From Aphrophora alni (taxonomy: Eukaryota > Arthropoda > Insecta > Hemiptera > Aphrophoridae), in the NCBI GenBank assembly GCA_963513935.1, contig OY740768.1, positions 46,781,142 through 46,845,141 on the forward strand: DNA of 64,000 bases, given 5' to 3'. The notes under the pieces were generated by a model. The model was not told where the DNA came from and made no database searches. It was given only the letters and a program-made list of their open reading frames with translations. Position numbers and translations under genes: made by a program. Position 1 is the stretch's first letter. Each line of letters starts with the position of its first letter. This document shows, in pieces, positions 11,310 through 21,605 of the stretch.

Positions 11310-11835
11310 CACCATTTTGTGATTTTTTAATAGTATTTTAAAAAATTCACAAACATAGTAATATTATGCTAAACCCAACATGTTATATATCATTTTTCTC
11401 ATAAAGGTGCATAGAATTCATGTTGTAATGAAAAAAATGTTATATGTAAAAATGTTGGAGTCATTATGTTAGGAATAAAAAATATACAAAAAATAAAGTA
11501 AAAATGCTCAAAAAACTATATAGCCTACCATAGAACAAAATAAATTTTGTTTTCAAGATATACAAAAGTTTTGTCTTGGAATTATGAATAAACGTTGAAA
11601 AAATAAAATCATTTTGTAAAATTTATGTGTTTAAAAAAAAGATTTGCTGAAACTTTAGGCTTACTTTGATAAATTTACCAAAAATAGTTATGTTATACAA
11701 AACCCAACTTGTGATATATCATTTGTTAGTCACAAATGAGTAGAATTTATGTATATAATAACAAAAACATTAGACATAAAAATTTTGGAGTTAGAATGTC
11801 AGGAATAAAAAAATCGTGGAGTAATCGAAGCCCAT
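11310..11835 (-). repeat. Two inverted units of the ~335-bp repeat seen at 1-890
   Basis: Complementary anchors 'ttggagtcattatgt' (11455-11469) and 'ttggagttagaatgt' (11785-11799) are 330 bases apart. Each is preceded by 'ggtgcatagaattcat' / 'atgagtagaatttatg' and 'atgatatatcattt'-like blocks. These are the reverse complements of the blocks in the three units at the left edge of the window. Confidence 0.6.
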
Positions 11836-12213
11836 AGATTTAACATTTATGTAAGGAAGACATTGATTTTTTAGGGATGTTTTAAGAACTGTGGTGTTAC
11901 CAAATTGGCACATAATATATAACATTATTTATTGATAATTATATTGTTTTATTTAGTATTTTAAATTTTACTATTTGTTGTGACAATCCTAGACCAAAGG
12001 TGGTTTAACGAAATGTGATCTTATAATACAAAATCTCTGATGTGTACCTAAAGTTAGGGCTGGAGAAAGATTGATCGGCTACTTGGAAAATTGATGTTTA
12101 GAAAACTAAGGATTTTCATATTTTACAAAGCTTAGCAATGTACCAAAGATTTAATATTGGTTTTATTCACTTATATGTTTATATATATATATATTCATTA
12201 TTTCATGTTTCAG
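11836..12213 (+). other. Intron 3' end
   Basis: AT-rich with a short (TA)7 run at 12180-12193 and a pyrimidine-rich TTATTTCATGTTTCAG acceptor at 12213. Confidence 0.6.
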
Positions 12214-14440
12214 CACAAAGCCTATTGAAAATGGTCATCCTGTAGAAGCTTCAACATTCCATAGCAACAGCATAGAAAGTGATTCTAATGAAAGTACCTT
12301 GGTTCAGCTGAACAGCTCAAATAAACCAAGTTACTGTTGTCCACTGTGTTCATGTGGACAGATGTTTTCAAAAAGTGGAATCTATAGAGCTAACACTGTT
12401 AAGCCAACCAATACTGAGAATGTGTCTGAGTGTGATGAACCCATAGAAGAGTCAGATTCGCTAAACGATATTATATCTGTAGCTGATGAAGATGAAGAAA
12501 CAGTTGCTCAAGACTCGACTAGTAATGATGGAAGGGATCTTTGGAATGGACAAGATTATGGATTAAAAATTCCCGAGTTGGATATGGATAGTTTGTATGC
12601 AGATCCGGAAGGAATAGTAGGAATGGAGCTAGATTCAATAGAAGAAGAAAACTGGAATGAAGGAGACGAAGAAGGAGAAGATGATATGGAAGATGTTAAA
12701 CCAATCATCAAGGGAGAACAAGAATTCGAATTTGCTTGCCGAATATGTGGCCTAGAGTTCTTAGATTTGACATCTTTATTAGATCATTCAGACGCCCATT
12801 CTGATATTGATTATTATCCTTGTACTATGTGTGACTTGTTTTACTCTGGGAAAGCTGATCTTGAAGTTCATTTTCTGGATCATCAGATGCCCAATGAAAA
12901 ATCTAGTCAAGAATCTTCTCAATATTATCAATGTGAATCGTGTGGAATTCCTTTCAAATCGTTGACAAAGTTACAGAATCATCTTTGTGGAGCTATGAAC
13001 ACAACATCTAACCGTTGTTTTCACTGTAATAAGTCGTTCCGTTCTGAAGCAAGATTACTGTTTCATCAACGATTTCATCAAGGTGCTAAACCAGGATATT
13101 GTGATATTTGTCAGAAAACGTTTCCAGATGAAGTTAAGTTATATAAACATACAATGTATCTTCATTCGCAAAATAAAGGACACTGTTGTGAAGAATGTGG
13201 AAAGGTTTTTAGGTCTGTTAGTTCTTTGCGATATCACCAGCGGTCTCACCAGGGTGAAGATATCATGAAGCCTTACCCTTGTGAACAGTGTGGAAAATGT
13301 TTTATTCGTAAAAGTATGTTGCGAAATCACTTGCTGGCAACTCATAAAAATTTAAGCCAACAAGGCGCGTGCTATACTTGTAAATTGTGTATGGAAGCTT
13401 TCCCTACCACAGATCATGCAGTAGCACATATGGATATACAACATATACAAGAATGTAGTGGTGAGACTAGTTACAGTTTTGAAATGCATACTGTCACACG
13501 ATTGTATATATGTGAGTATTGTGAACGATGTTTCACCGATCCTTTACATCTAAACGCTCATAGAGAACACCACTCCCCTGATTTGCCTTTTCAGTGTAAA
13601 CTATGCGGTGACTTGTTTCCAAATTATTCATCTTTGGATCAGCATCGTCCGGAACATTATGGGGCTAAAGGAAATCAAGATTACGCTAGCGATTTTACAG
13701 TTCCAACAGTTTATATGTGTGAATATTGTGAGCGTTGTTTCCTAAACTATATTAAACTATCTGAACATCTCACCGTTCATTACGGGGAAGATCCGTATCA
13801 GTGTCGTTTCTGTGATCAGAGGTTTAAATCGTTCTCGGAAGTTTCTGAGCATCGAGTTACACATGATCAGTCTGTTGCACCCATTGATGATTTTGATTTC
13901 TATCGTCCATATGAGTGTCACTATTGTAGAAAAGCGTTTGCTATTGAAGATGCTTTAGTCAAACACATACGTATGCATACTGGAGAAAAACCTTTCATAT
14001 GTGATCAATGTGGAAAAGGATTTTCCCAAAGTTCTGGCTTGTACACTCATCAGAAAGTGCACTCAGATGAGCGTCCATATACATGCCCAGTTTGTCCTCG
14101 TACTTTTAAAATCAAAGGAGATCGAGATGTCCATGTGCGTAAACATTCCGGTGATCGTCCTTACAAATGTGACTTTTGTGGAAAAGCCTTTATGACCCAA
14201 CATGTGTACAGTCAACATCGTAAAATACACACTGGAGAACGTCCTTATAAGTGTGATGTGTGTGGTATAGCATTTCGACGATCTCATGTGCTTACTGTTC
14301 ACAAACGGATTCATACTGGTGAAAAACCTAATGTATGTGATATTTGTGGGAAACGTTATCGTCAAAAAGGAGATATGTTGAAACATCGTAGAATACAACA
14401 TGGAATAGTGAAAGTTAAAATACAGAGATGTGACTATTAA
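12214..14440 (+). CDS. ZAD C2H2 zinc-finger transcription factor, terminal exon with 18 fingers
   Basis: The exon follows a TTTCAG acceptor and ends at TAA 14438-14440; with the 6741 exon it gives 787 visible residues. After a Ser/Asn-rich linker comes an acidic region (about 12440-12720, rich in Glu and Asp, e.g. EEENWNEGDEEGEDD), then 18 zinc fingers from FACRICG (12731) to NVCDICG...HRRIQH. Seventeen are C2H2; the third (YQCESCG...NHLCG) has lost the final His spacing and looks C2HC. Canonical TGEKP-type linkers join only the last six fingers (HTGEKP, HSDERP, HSGDRP, HTGERP, HTGEKP), which are the likely DNA-contacting block. Fingers 9-10 and 11-12 look like an internal two-finger duplication. 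Expected role: nuclear, sequence-specific DNA binding with ZAD-mediated dimerisation. No one-to-one orthologue is named because such genes expand by lineage. A 3' AATAAA follows at 14462. Confidence 0.95.
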
Positions 14441-14720
14441 ACACAAAATTGGTTTGTTTAAAATAAAACCAATGTTAGGATGTTTGGTCTCTTATGCATA
14501 AAATCATTGTTATGTTATGTGTTTTAATTAAGAATTAGTCTTTTAAAATATTTATGGATAATGTCATATTTATTTATGCAGACTAAATAATACAACAGAT
14601 CCTTTAGCAAATAAAAAGAAAGTTCAATACTCTGTACACTTTTGTTAATAAGGTGTAAAATAATAAATATCATTGTTGGAATATTGATGATTTTTTTTGT
14701 ATACAATAAATACAATTTTT
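14441..14720 (+). terminator. 3' UTR and candidate polyadenylation signals of the ZAD gene
   Basis: AATAAA occurs at 14462-14467, only 21 bases after the stop, and again near 14703. Either could define the mRNA end; the first would give an unusually short 3' UTR. Confidence 0.5.
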
Positions 14721-16495
14721 TTCAGTAATTAATGATTTACATATTTTCTGCTAACACAATCATTTAAATTGCCTGTTTTTTCACCATATTTACTTTTGGA
14801 ACTTTATCGAATCCAGGTAAAAATTAATGCTTTACTATATTTTAATATTAAAACATACTAAAAACATATATTTTACCGTAATTGGTTATGTATGAACTTG
14901 TATTGTCATCTTTCGTTAATCTGTGATTTTAATATAGATTTTATAATATCATGTACACCAATGTTGAGTTTTTTTAAACACATCAATAATATAGTATGTG
15001 TAAATATATATAATTTATCTGTGTATGAAACTGCATTTAAAAAAAGTTTAATCCGTTTTGTAAATAAGTTATTTGTTATACTTTTGGATCTATTAATTTT
15101 AAAAAGCTGAATTTTAAAATTTAGAAGTGGTAGATATGGTTGATGTGGTTTAACACTTGATTTTCCAAATATTTAAATTTAAAATCGATGTTAAATTCAA
15201 ACCCAATGCTTTTAACATAAATGATATGAATTTCATTAAAATCTTTTAATAAAAATGTTAATATTTTTTGGTTTATTTTGAGGAATTTTAGAGTGATTCA
15301 TTTGTTTAAGTATCACAAATAAATGTCAAATTCGAATTCAGATTTTAAAAATTATTATTTTGAAGTTCACTAAAAAAGGGCAGTTAATTTCAAAATTTGT
15401 GCTTATCTCTCTATTATTAACCCTACACTTAAAATGATTTTAATATAGGTCTAATAATTTTATATGATAGCTACCTCATATCAAGCTTTAAATTTTTTTA
15501 GTAATTTGTGTTTCAGCCAATTTGTAGCAATTGTATGTCATCTTAACCGCATTTTCATTCTCACCTCTTAAGGTGTCCAAACTAAAATCTAATTTTTCTA
15601 TGGGCTATGAAATTTATAATTTTGTTACAGATTAAATTACACATTCATTAGATAATATGTGACGAAAATCTTGGACAGATATTTTGAAAATTATCTAAAT
15701 AAATTCATAGAGAATTAATTTGTTGAAATCATAAGAAAATGTCATAACGAAATTGTTCATCAAATTCTTACTACTTAATTTGGAAAGTTTCCTGAAGGAT
15801 TGAATTCAACAACAACAAGAAGTTTTAAACTTCAGTATTCCATCTATAAATTATTTAATGTAAATTTTCAACTATACATTTAAATAAATAAAAATCGTAT
15901 GAAATTTATTCTAGGAACGTGAAATTCTAGTAAAAGAAATTTGAATATTCCGATTCTATTTGTATTTTACATAACTAATAGCTAGACAATAGTGGATGGA
16001 AACAAAATGAATATAAGCATTATTTAAAAATCTTAAAATATTGGAAAAAAGACTAAAAAACCATGGATATGTTTTTGAATGATATGAAAAATAATAAAAA
16101 AATTATATGTTTGTTACCCACATAACAAAAACATTTTAGTTATTGTATGTTTTCAATACTCAACACTGTCCAAATGATTCACAAATAGAGTTAGTTAATT
16201 GGGACTGAGACTACCTCGGATATAAAAAAAACTCTGATAATATGGAGATAGGGGACTAATAGGTTTTATAAAATTGACAAAAAGTTAACTGAATTAATTC
16301 ACCATTAGTGTTTGGCAATATGAAACAATACAGTAACAGATTTAAAGCATGTAAATCATTTTCATTTATTAAAAAAAATCCTTTTATTGTTTTTTGTATC
16401 AATGTTTTGCATCCCTTCATTTTGACATGCTGCAATAACACTGAATCGACAGGTGATCATGTGATATGACCTCTTCTTGTTGCATAATGTATATG
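14721..16495. other. Intergenic AT-rich DNA, nothing recognised
   Basis: Only short chance frames occur. No repeat homology or RNA gene was recognised. Confidence 0.5.
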
Positions 16496-16499
16496 ATAG

Positions 16500-17165
16500 C
16501 TGCCTATATTGCCTTTAAACCATCAGCATGTGACATTTTTGCAAAATTTCTTCATTTTTGTCATCTTCTATATGAAGATTGATGACCAAATCAGAAATAG
16601 CACCGTCTGTTAATTGAAATTGTAGATCTCCATCAAACCACTCATGGATATCATCATTGTTAACTGACCCCAATATATGAAGTTTATTAGCAAGCTCTAC
16701 AAGTTCAGTAACACATTGTCTGATTAATTCTTAACTGTATCACTCTTAGAATTTTCAAAATATAAAAGTTTTCTCCAAGATTTTTGTAGTGTCAAATAAA
16801 CCATAGGAGTAAGCAAGATCTATAATGTTTTGAGAGCTTTCGTAACAGTCGTTCCTTCATATAACTTTGCTATTAACACCTGCAGGAGTCTCCTACGATT
16901 ATTCCTTTTGAAGTTCAAGAACTTCTTGATGAAAGGGTTTGATCATCAATGTCACATTTGGTGGAAAAAATGAAGCTTTTATGTCATCACTTAAAAGTTC
17001 ATTAACATCCGGATGATTGTCCAATAATGAAATTACGTTTCGAGGAAGCTTTCTGTTTTTGAGGAATGTTTCAACTATATGAAGTAGTAAGGGCTTATGC
17101 CAAAATCTGCTCTTGTGTGAAGTAATGCCGAGACGATTCCGCAAGAAGTGGCAGCAGATGTGGAG
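16500..17165 (-). pseudogene. pogo/jerky-type (DDE_1) transposase relic
   Basis: The minus strand frame 17144 to 16899 includes LPRNVISLLDNHPDVNELLS and then SFFPPNVTLMIKPFHQEVLE. This is the third-Asp region of CENP-B/jerky/Tigger transposases (LLLDNxPxHP, FLPPNVTxLIQPMDQGVI). Further downstream, near 16660-16560, it reads NNDDIHEWFDGDLQFQLTDG, the usual acidic C-terminal block. Stops and frameshifts occur between these parts, and the N-terminal DNA-binding region was not found. It belongs to the same superfamily as the non-autonomous element at 2526-3242, but no terminal repeats were found here to prove the same family. Confidence 0.8.
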
Positions 17166-17169
17166 AAGA

Positions 17170-18700
17170 GGAGGTTGTTTGTTTTAAGTAGGTAGGGCTA
17201 CAACTCTGCCTATGGACTGGTCCTAGGGAACAAAAAAATCTATGTGTATTCTCTCAATATATAAAAAAAAACTATAATATTTGAGAGTCTTTTCTAAACA
17301 GATCTGACAGGTAGATATGCAAAAACATTCTTGTGCAGAATTTCCCATTATGATATCTAATTTAATGTCAACCAAAATTGGTTTTAGCAGTTTGTGGTTT
17401 TAGGCACCTCATTTGGTTTAATATAGCATCATTATGCCCTGGCTATATGATGTTATATAGTGTGTGTATAAATATTAAGTTTGAAAAGAAACTTAAAAAT
17501 CTTAGGAACAGAATATTCTGTAACCATATTGAGAAAAATTAATATTACAGAGTTTAAATAAAATTTCTGTGTATGTTTGCAAACATGGTTAAATAAATTA
17601 ATATGTTGTAGAATTGTCTGTATTAACAAAACAATTATATACATTTTAGTTATATATTTTATTTGAATAGTATCCTGCATAAACAGTTGACAAATATTGC
17701 ATTAATTTTCTCAACTGTACACAAATACAAATAGGAAAAAAACTAAAAGTCTTCATCGTCATCTCTTTGAAAATGTTCATTCAGGAGTTATATGTTCAGA
17801 AAGCACTAAATACTGACCAATTTGCTTTAATCGAGTTTGAGATATTAGGCTATTTAAGACAGTGTCCATGGTCGACCTGAATGTTTGAACTATAGAACTT
17901 TTATCAAGATCTTTAAATGGTTTTATTTAATAAAAATCGTTTGTCAGTTATTGAAAAATTGAAATTTTGTATTTTGGTTTTAAAGTAAGGTACACCTAAT
18001 TTAAAATTTTTTTTTTTATTTATTTATTTTTTTTACTCTGGGTATTCTAAAATGGATATTTATGGAAAAATGCAATATTAATTTTTTTGACACAACGAAA
18101 TTTTCTTCATACTATGTATTTGTGAGAAAGTAAAGTGAAAAGTATTCTGTACAGTTATACTATATAAACGGGCAGCATTTTAAAGACTATGGTTATTCAT
18201 ATTCCAGGAGTGTACTGCTTGCCCTAGACAGACTTCACAAAAATATTTGATTCGGCCTTTTACACAATCTATACTTTTACAGCCAGCATTGTCTTTTAAC
18301 TAGTTTTAACTTCAATGTATTTCAAGTTATTTCATTAAATAAAATGAGACTGCTCAGGAATATTAATTTATTTCTATATACGTCGTACATTTTACAAAAC
18401 ATATTTTTTAACGAGTAATTAAACCGATTGGTTGTTCACTTCTGCAGAATTATAAATGTTGTAATAGTAAAGCAGCTTATGCTGCTAATCTACAGTTGTT
18501 CCCTCAGACAAGGATAAAAGAAAAACGTGGACTCTTCTAGAATTGTTATTTAACCTAACCAATTAGGGTAGCCTTTCATAATTGCCAAGGATGTACATAA
18601 ACAAAAAAATATTAGCAAAGGATATAGAATTTGGAAATTAACACTCATTTGGATTCAAGAAAACTCACCAAAGTACATTTTTACAAACTTGCTTAATTAT
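17170..18700. other. Intergenic AT-rich DNA, nothing recognised
   Basis: No convincing frame, RNA gene or repeat recognised. A run of 24 A residues at 18704-18727 follows. Confidence 0.5.
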
Positions 18701-18874
18701 ACACAAAAAAAAAAAAAAAAAAAAAAATATAACGACAAAAAAAACTATTAAAACACAAATTATATTTTAACAAACACATCATTTCTCTATATTAAATGTT
18801 GAGCTTGACTTATGACAAAAATTATACAGTATAACAAACACAGAACAATTCTCACAAAAAATAGCCTAAGTACC

Positions 18875-18917
18875 TATCAGACGTGTTTCAACAACAAGGC
18901 CGTCCTCTTCAGTGATA
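18875..18917 (-). ncRNA. Candidate hammerhead ribozyme motif (left arm)
   Basis: Read 5' to 3' on the minus strand: UAUCA (stem I, 18917-18913), CUGAAGA (core, 18912-18906), a 16-nt segment that folds as a six-pair stem II with a CUU loop (three pairs are G-U) plus one unpaired G, then GAAA (18889-18886), CACG (minimal stem III), UC (18881-18880) and UGAUA (stem I partner, 18879-18875). The core residues match CUGANGA / GAAA / UH, and stem I pairs perfectly over five bases at exactly the expected positions. The extra base before stem II and the one- to two-pair stem III are departures from the canonical fold. Hammerheads with minimal stem III are known in Penelope-like elements. Confidence 0.55.
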
Positions 18918-18998
18918 CACGAGCTACACCAATCAAACTATAACTCTAACTATAACTGTTAGCTAACTGTAGTTATAGTTTGATTGGTGTAGCTCGTG

Positions 18999-19041
18999 TA
19001 TCACTGAAGAGGACGACCTTGTCATTGAAACGCATCTCATA
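18999..19041 (+). ncRNA. Candidate hammerhead ribozyme motif, diverged (right arm)
   Basis: The inverted counterpart of 18875-18917. CUGAAGA (19004-19010), GAAA (19027-19030), CGCA and UC (19035-19036) are kept. Stem I (UAUCA with UCAUA) has one mismatch and stem II has one A-C mismatch, so this copy is probably inactive. Confidence 0.4.
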
Positions 19042-19104
19042 CTTAGGCGTATTTTTTGTGAGAATTGTGTTCTGTGTTTATTATACTGTACATCATTTCT
19101 CTAT

Positions 19105-20354
19105 TTCAAATAAATATGTATTTATTTATAAAAAAAAACTGATTATTCGTTTCTATGTGACTAAATTGAAATCTGTTAGATTGTTTTACATTTAAAAATA
19201 ATTTGGTAGCAAGTGCAGGTGTTTCATTTTGATTTGAGTTTGATTCAAGTTTTTACACCTCAAGATTTGAAAACTTCACAAGTGGCTGTACAACTTTGTT
19301 TTCCACGGCCAATATTAAAAAGTTGTTATAAACTTTTCCCAATGTTTGCGTTTGCAGAATGAAATGCTCAAACCGAAATTTCAGAACTTAGAAGCTAAAG
19401 TTTTCCTTTAGTTGAAATATAATTTTTTGTTCATTTGAAAAGTTTTTTGTTCTGAATAGGTTACCAATTATTATTACTTTAAAGAAGCACCTGAAATAAT
19501 TGGATTTTAAAGTATCTACCAACGGAGATATTAAAATTATCATTTTGGCCCCAACTAAGTCCTACATTACTACTTTAGAGTTTACTACTAATATCGGTCT
19601 GATTTGTAGGTTATGTTATGGTTAAAACATGAAAAACAGCTTTGCTATCACTATATTTGTAGAATTTATAGTTGTGTAAATTGGTCATTATGTTAAGAGG
19701 TCATTTTATGTAATGTTCCTGTTAAATTATAAGTCATTAACATAATGATTGTTATTTTGAAAATGAGTTAAATATATATCTTTTTAGTTCGCTTACTATG
19801 GACTATAAGGAATAGTTAAATCAACTTTGATTCTTGAATCTAATATGTTGGCCAAATTATTAGTACACTTTTGTAAATAATGAAAAAGATACAGGACGTA
19901 TTTGATTGTATCAACATTCATCTTTTATTACTTAGTTATTTGTGAACTATCATCGAGGAAAAATCTTTACAAGAACCAAGTTTCTTCCATTATCTATTAT
20001 TTTTATTAAAAAAAAAAAAAAGTAAAGTCCGACGAGTTCAGTCAGAGTACGACTTTGTTTATAAATATAGCAAAAACAGGAAAAATTTTTCCTTCAAAAG
20101 TCGAATTGAAATTAATGAAAAAGTACTCACTTTGTAGAAACTTTGTGGATATGAACCTTTCAGATAGTTGGTACATTAACACAATTTCATTTTAATCATT
20201 ACCACTTTCTCTACCTTGAACTAACATTGTGAGACATTGTTAGCTTTTTCTTAATTTATCCTTGATAAGTATATTATGTCTAAGTTTATTGAGGATATCT
20301 ATTATTAATAATTTGTCAGTATTTAAAAAAAAAACTCAAAAATTAAATTATAAA
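19105..20354. other. AT-rich DNA, nothing recognised
   Basis: No gene or RNA recognised; a 14-base A run lies near 20010. Confidence 0.5.
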
Positions 20355-20895
20355 ATTATTTAAATATTTAGTAATTGTTCGTTTAGTAATATTAGATTTT
20401 TTAGAGCTTTTGAGTAAATTCATTACGGTACGTGTGTTAATTTGATGAAATATGTGTGAGTATTTATATTGTAAGTAGATGTTACATACACAGTGGAGAC
20501 AAGAATGTGAACGAAACATTAAACTATTATTCTTCAAAAGCACCCATTTTTAAAAGTTTTATCATTGTGATTATTTAATGAGTTTTCCCAAAATTGAGAT
20601 ACAGCTAAATTACTTCTTGCACTCTACGCCAACAAAATTTTAAGGCCTGTTTTAAAGAAAAATGTATAAATATAGAAGAAAGCCTTGTTTAATAGTAGGT
20701 ATATTTATATAATAATGTTAGTGATTTAGACATGATTATTCAAACAGCTGATTTATTTGTTAATTTGTTGTTATATTATTTATTTTATTTTCATTAAATT
20801 TAAACATCTCGACAAATGTATTAGACAATTTTAATTGTCCAAAAAACTTACTTTAAAATACATTTTAGTATGTTTTTGTAGACGGTAAAATATTT
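20355..20895 (+). repeat. Dispersed repeat D1, uninterrupted copy
   Basis: About 530 bases align closely with 28920-29361 plus 29977-30050. Shared text includes 'agatgttacatacacagtggagacaagaat', 'ctctacgccaa.aaaat', 'aagaaagccttgtttaatagtaggtata' and 'attgtccaaaaaacttactttaaaatacatttta'. This copy lacks the LINE that splits the other. No coding potential is shared. Confidence 0.85.
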
Positions 20896-20974
20896 AAATA
20901 AAAGGCTAAATATTCAAATAGTAAAAACAATTTCCAAATTCTTAGGTTATTATTTTTATTTTTTAGTTTTAAGG

Positions 20975-21005
20975 CGAAAAATATTTCGGCCATTATCGCC
21001 TTCAA
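20975..21005 (-). other. Short hairpin-GAAA motif like those in the PLE tails
   Basis: The minus strand reads TGAAGGCGATAATGGCCGAAAT: a GGC/GCC hairpin directly before GAAA, the layout found in the Penelope tails at 27111-27145 and 28728-28762. A related string on the same strand occurs near 22212-22226 (GGCGATGATGGCC). The interval between could be an old element with terminal direct repeats, but this is weak. Confidence 0.35.
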
Positions 21006-21194
21006 AAAATAAGGTTAGAAAATGTTCCATCTTAAAACTTAGAAATAACAAATTAGAAATAATAGACTAACAAAACAAAAACTAGATAACAAACGAAAAT
21101 AAAGAACAATATAATATATTATAAGGTTGTAAAATGGCCACCGCAACAAGTTAACAATTACAAACTATGGTAAATTAACAATTAAAATAAATAT

Positions 21195-21605
21195 TACAGG
21201 GTTGTATAAATGGACAGGTTTCATCTGAGCTGTGGAGTTTGGGTGCGCAGTGGGTCTAGGCGTCAGTAAGGTGGTGGGGGAAGCGGCCGCCTCAGTCTGT
21301 GTCGGGTGTTGGTACTAACAACGATGTCTGCAAGACGGCTGGATCGGGGACAGTAGCCGGCGCAGACTGTTTCCCCTACCAATGCCTCAGTCCGCACGCG
21401 GCCTCGAACTACAAAATTTACTTCCCCTCGACGCGCTGGTCTCAGCTCAGATGAAACCTGTCCATTTATAAAAGAGCCCTGCAACGAGTTATGAAATTAT
21501 AGAATTTAAAAAATCCCCTCCACGCGCTGGTCACAGCTCAGATGAAACCTGTCCATTTATAAAAGAGCCCTGCAACGAGTTATGAATTATAGAATTAAAA
21601 AAAAA
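21195..21605. repeat. GC-rich cluster of inverted and direct repeats with a TATA-like box
   Basis: A string TATAAATGGACAGGTTTCAT followed by CTGAGCTG is on the plus strand near 21203 and on the minus strand twice, within 21430-21480 and 21530-21580. The latter two are an ~95-bp direct repeat ('cgcgctggtc.cagctcagatgaaacctgtccatttataaaagagccctgcaacgag'). The 21230-21430 core is markedly GC-rich against its surroundings and includes GCGGCCGC. The layout suggests a promoter-containing terminal repeat of an unrecognised element; no protein was recognised in the frames across it. Confidence 0.6.

Larger units (their letters stand above)
6878..12213 (+). other. Intron of the ZAD gene, loaded with transposable elements
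   Basis: The intron runs from GTAATT at 6878 to TTTCATGTTTCAG ending at 12213 (5336 bp). It holds a (TA)n run, a 5'-truncated LINE in sense orientation, a piggyBac pseudogene in antisense and two inverted ~330-bp repeat units. Phase and reading-frame continuity across it are exact, which supports the gene model. Confidence 0.75.
18791..19089. mobile_element. Palindromic 299-bp insert flanked by a 15-bp direct repeat
   Basis: ACATCATTTCTCTAT occurs at 18776-18790 and again, identical, at 19090-19104, which reads as a target-site duplication. Between them two arms of about 125 bases are inverted copies of one another (for example 'acacgagctacaccaatcaaactata' at 18917 against its complement at 18970-18999), with the centre near 18960. 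The outer ends differ: the left arm carries about 35 extra bases. There is no frame. Each arm holds a hammerhead-like motif. The architecture, an inverted pair of 3' tails inside one duplication, resembles the composite PLE at 27055-28850. Confidence 0.75.

Noticed and set aside
14063..14446. A 127-codon frame antisense to the zinc-finger exon
   Set aside because: A shadow of the regular codon pattern of tandem zinc fingers, with no features of its own.
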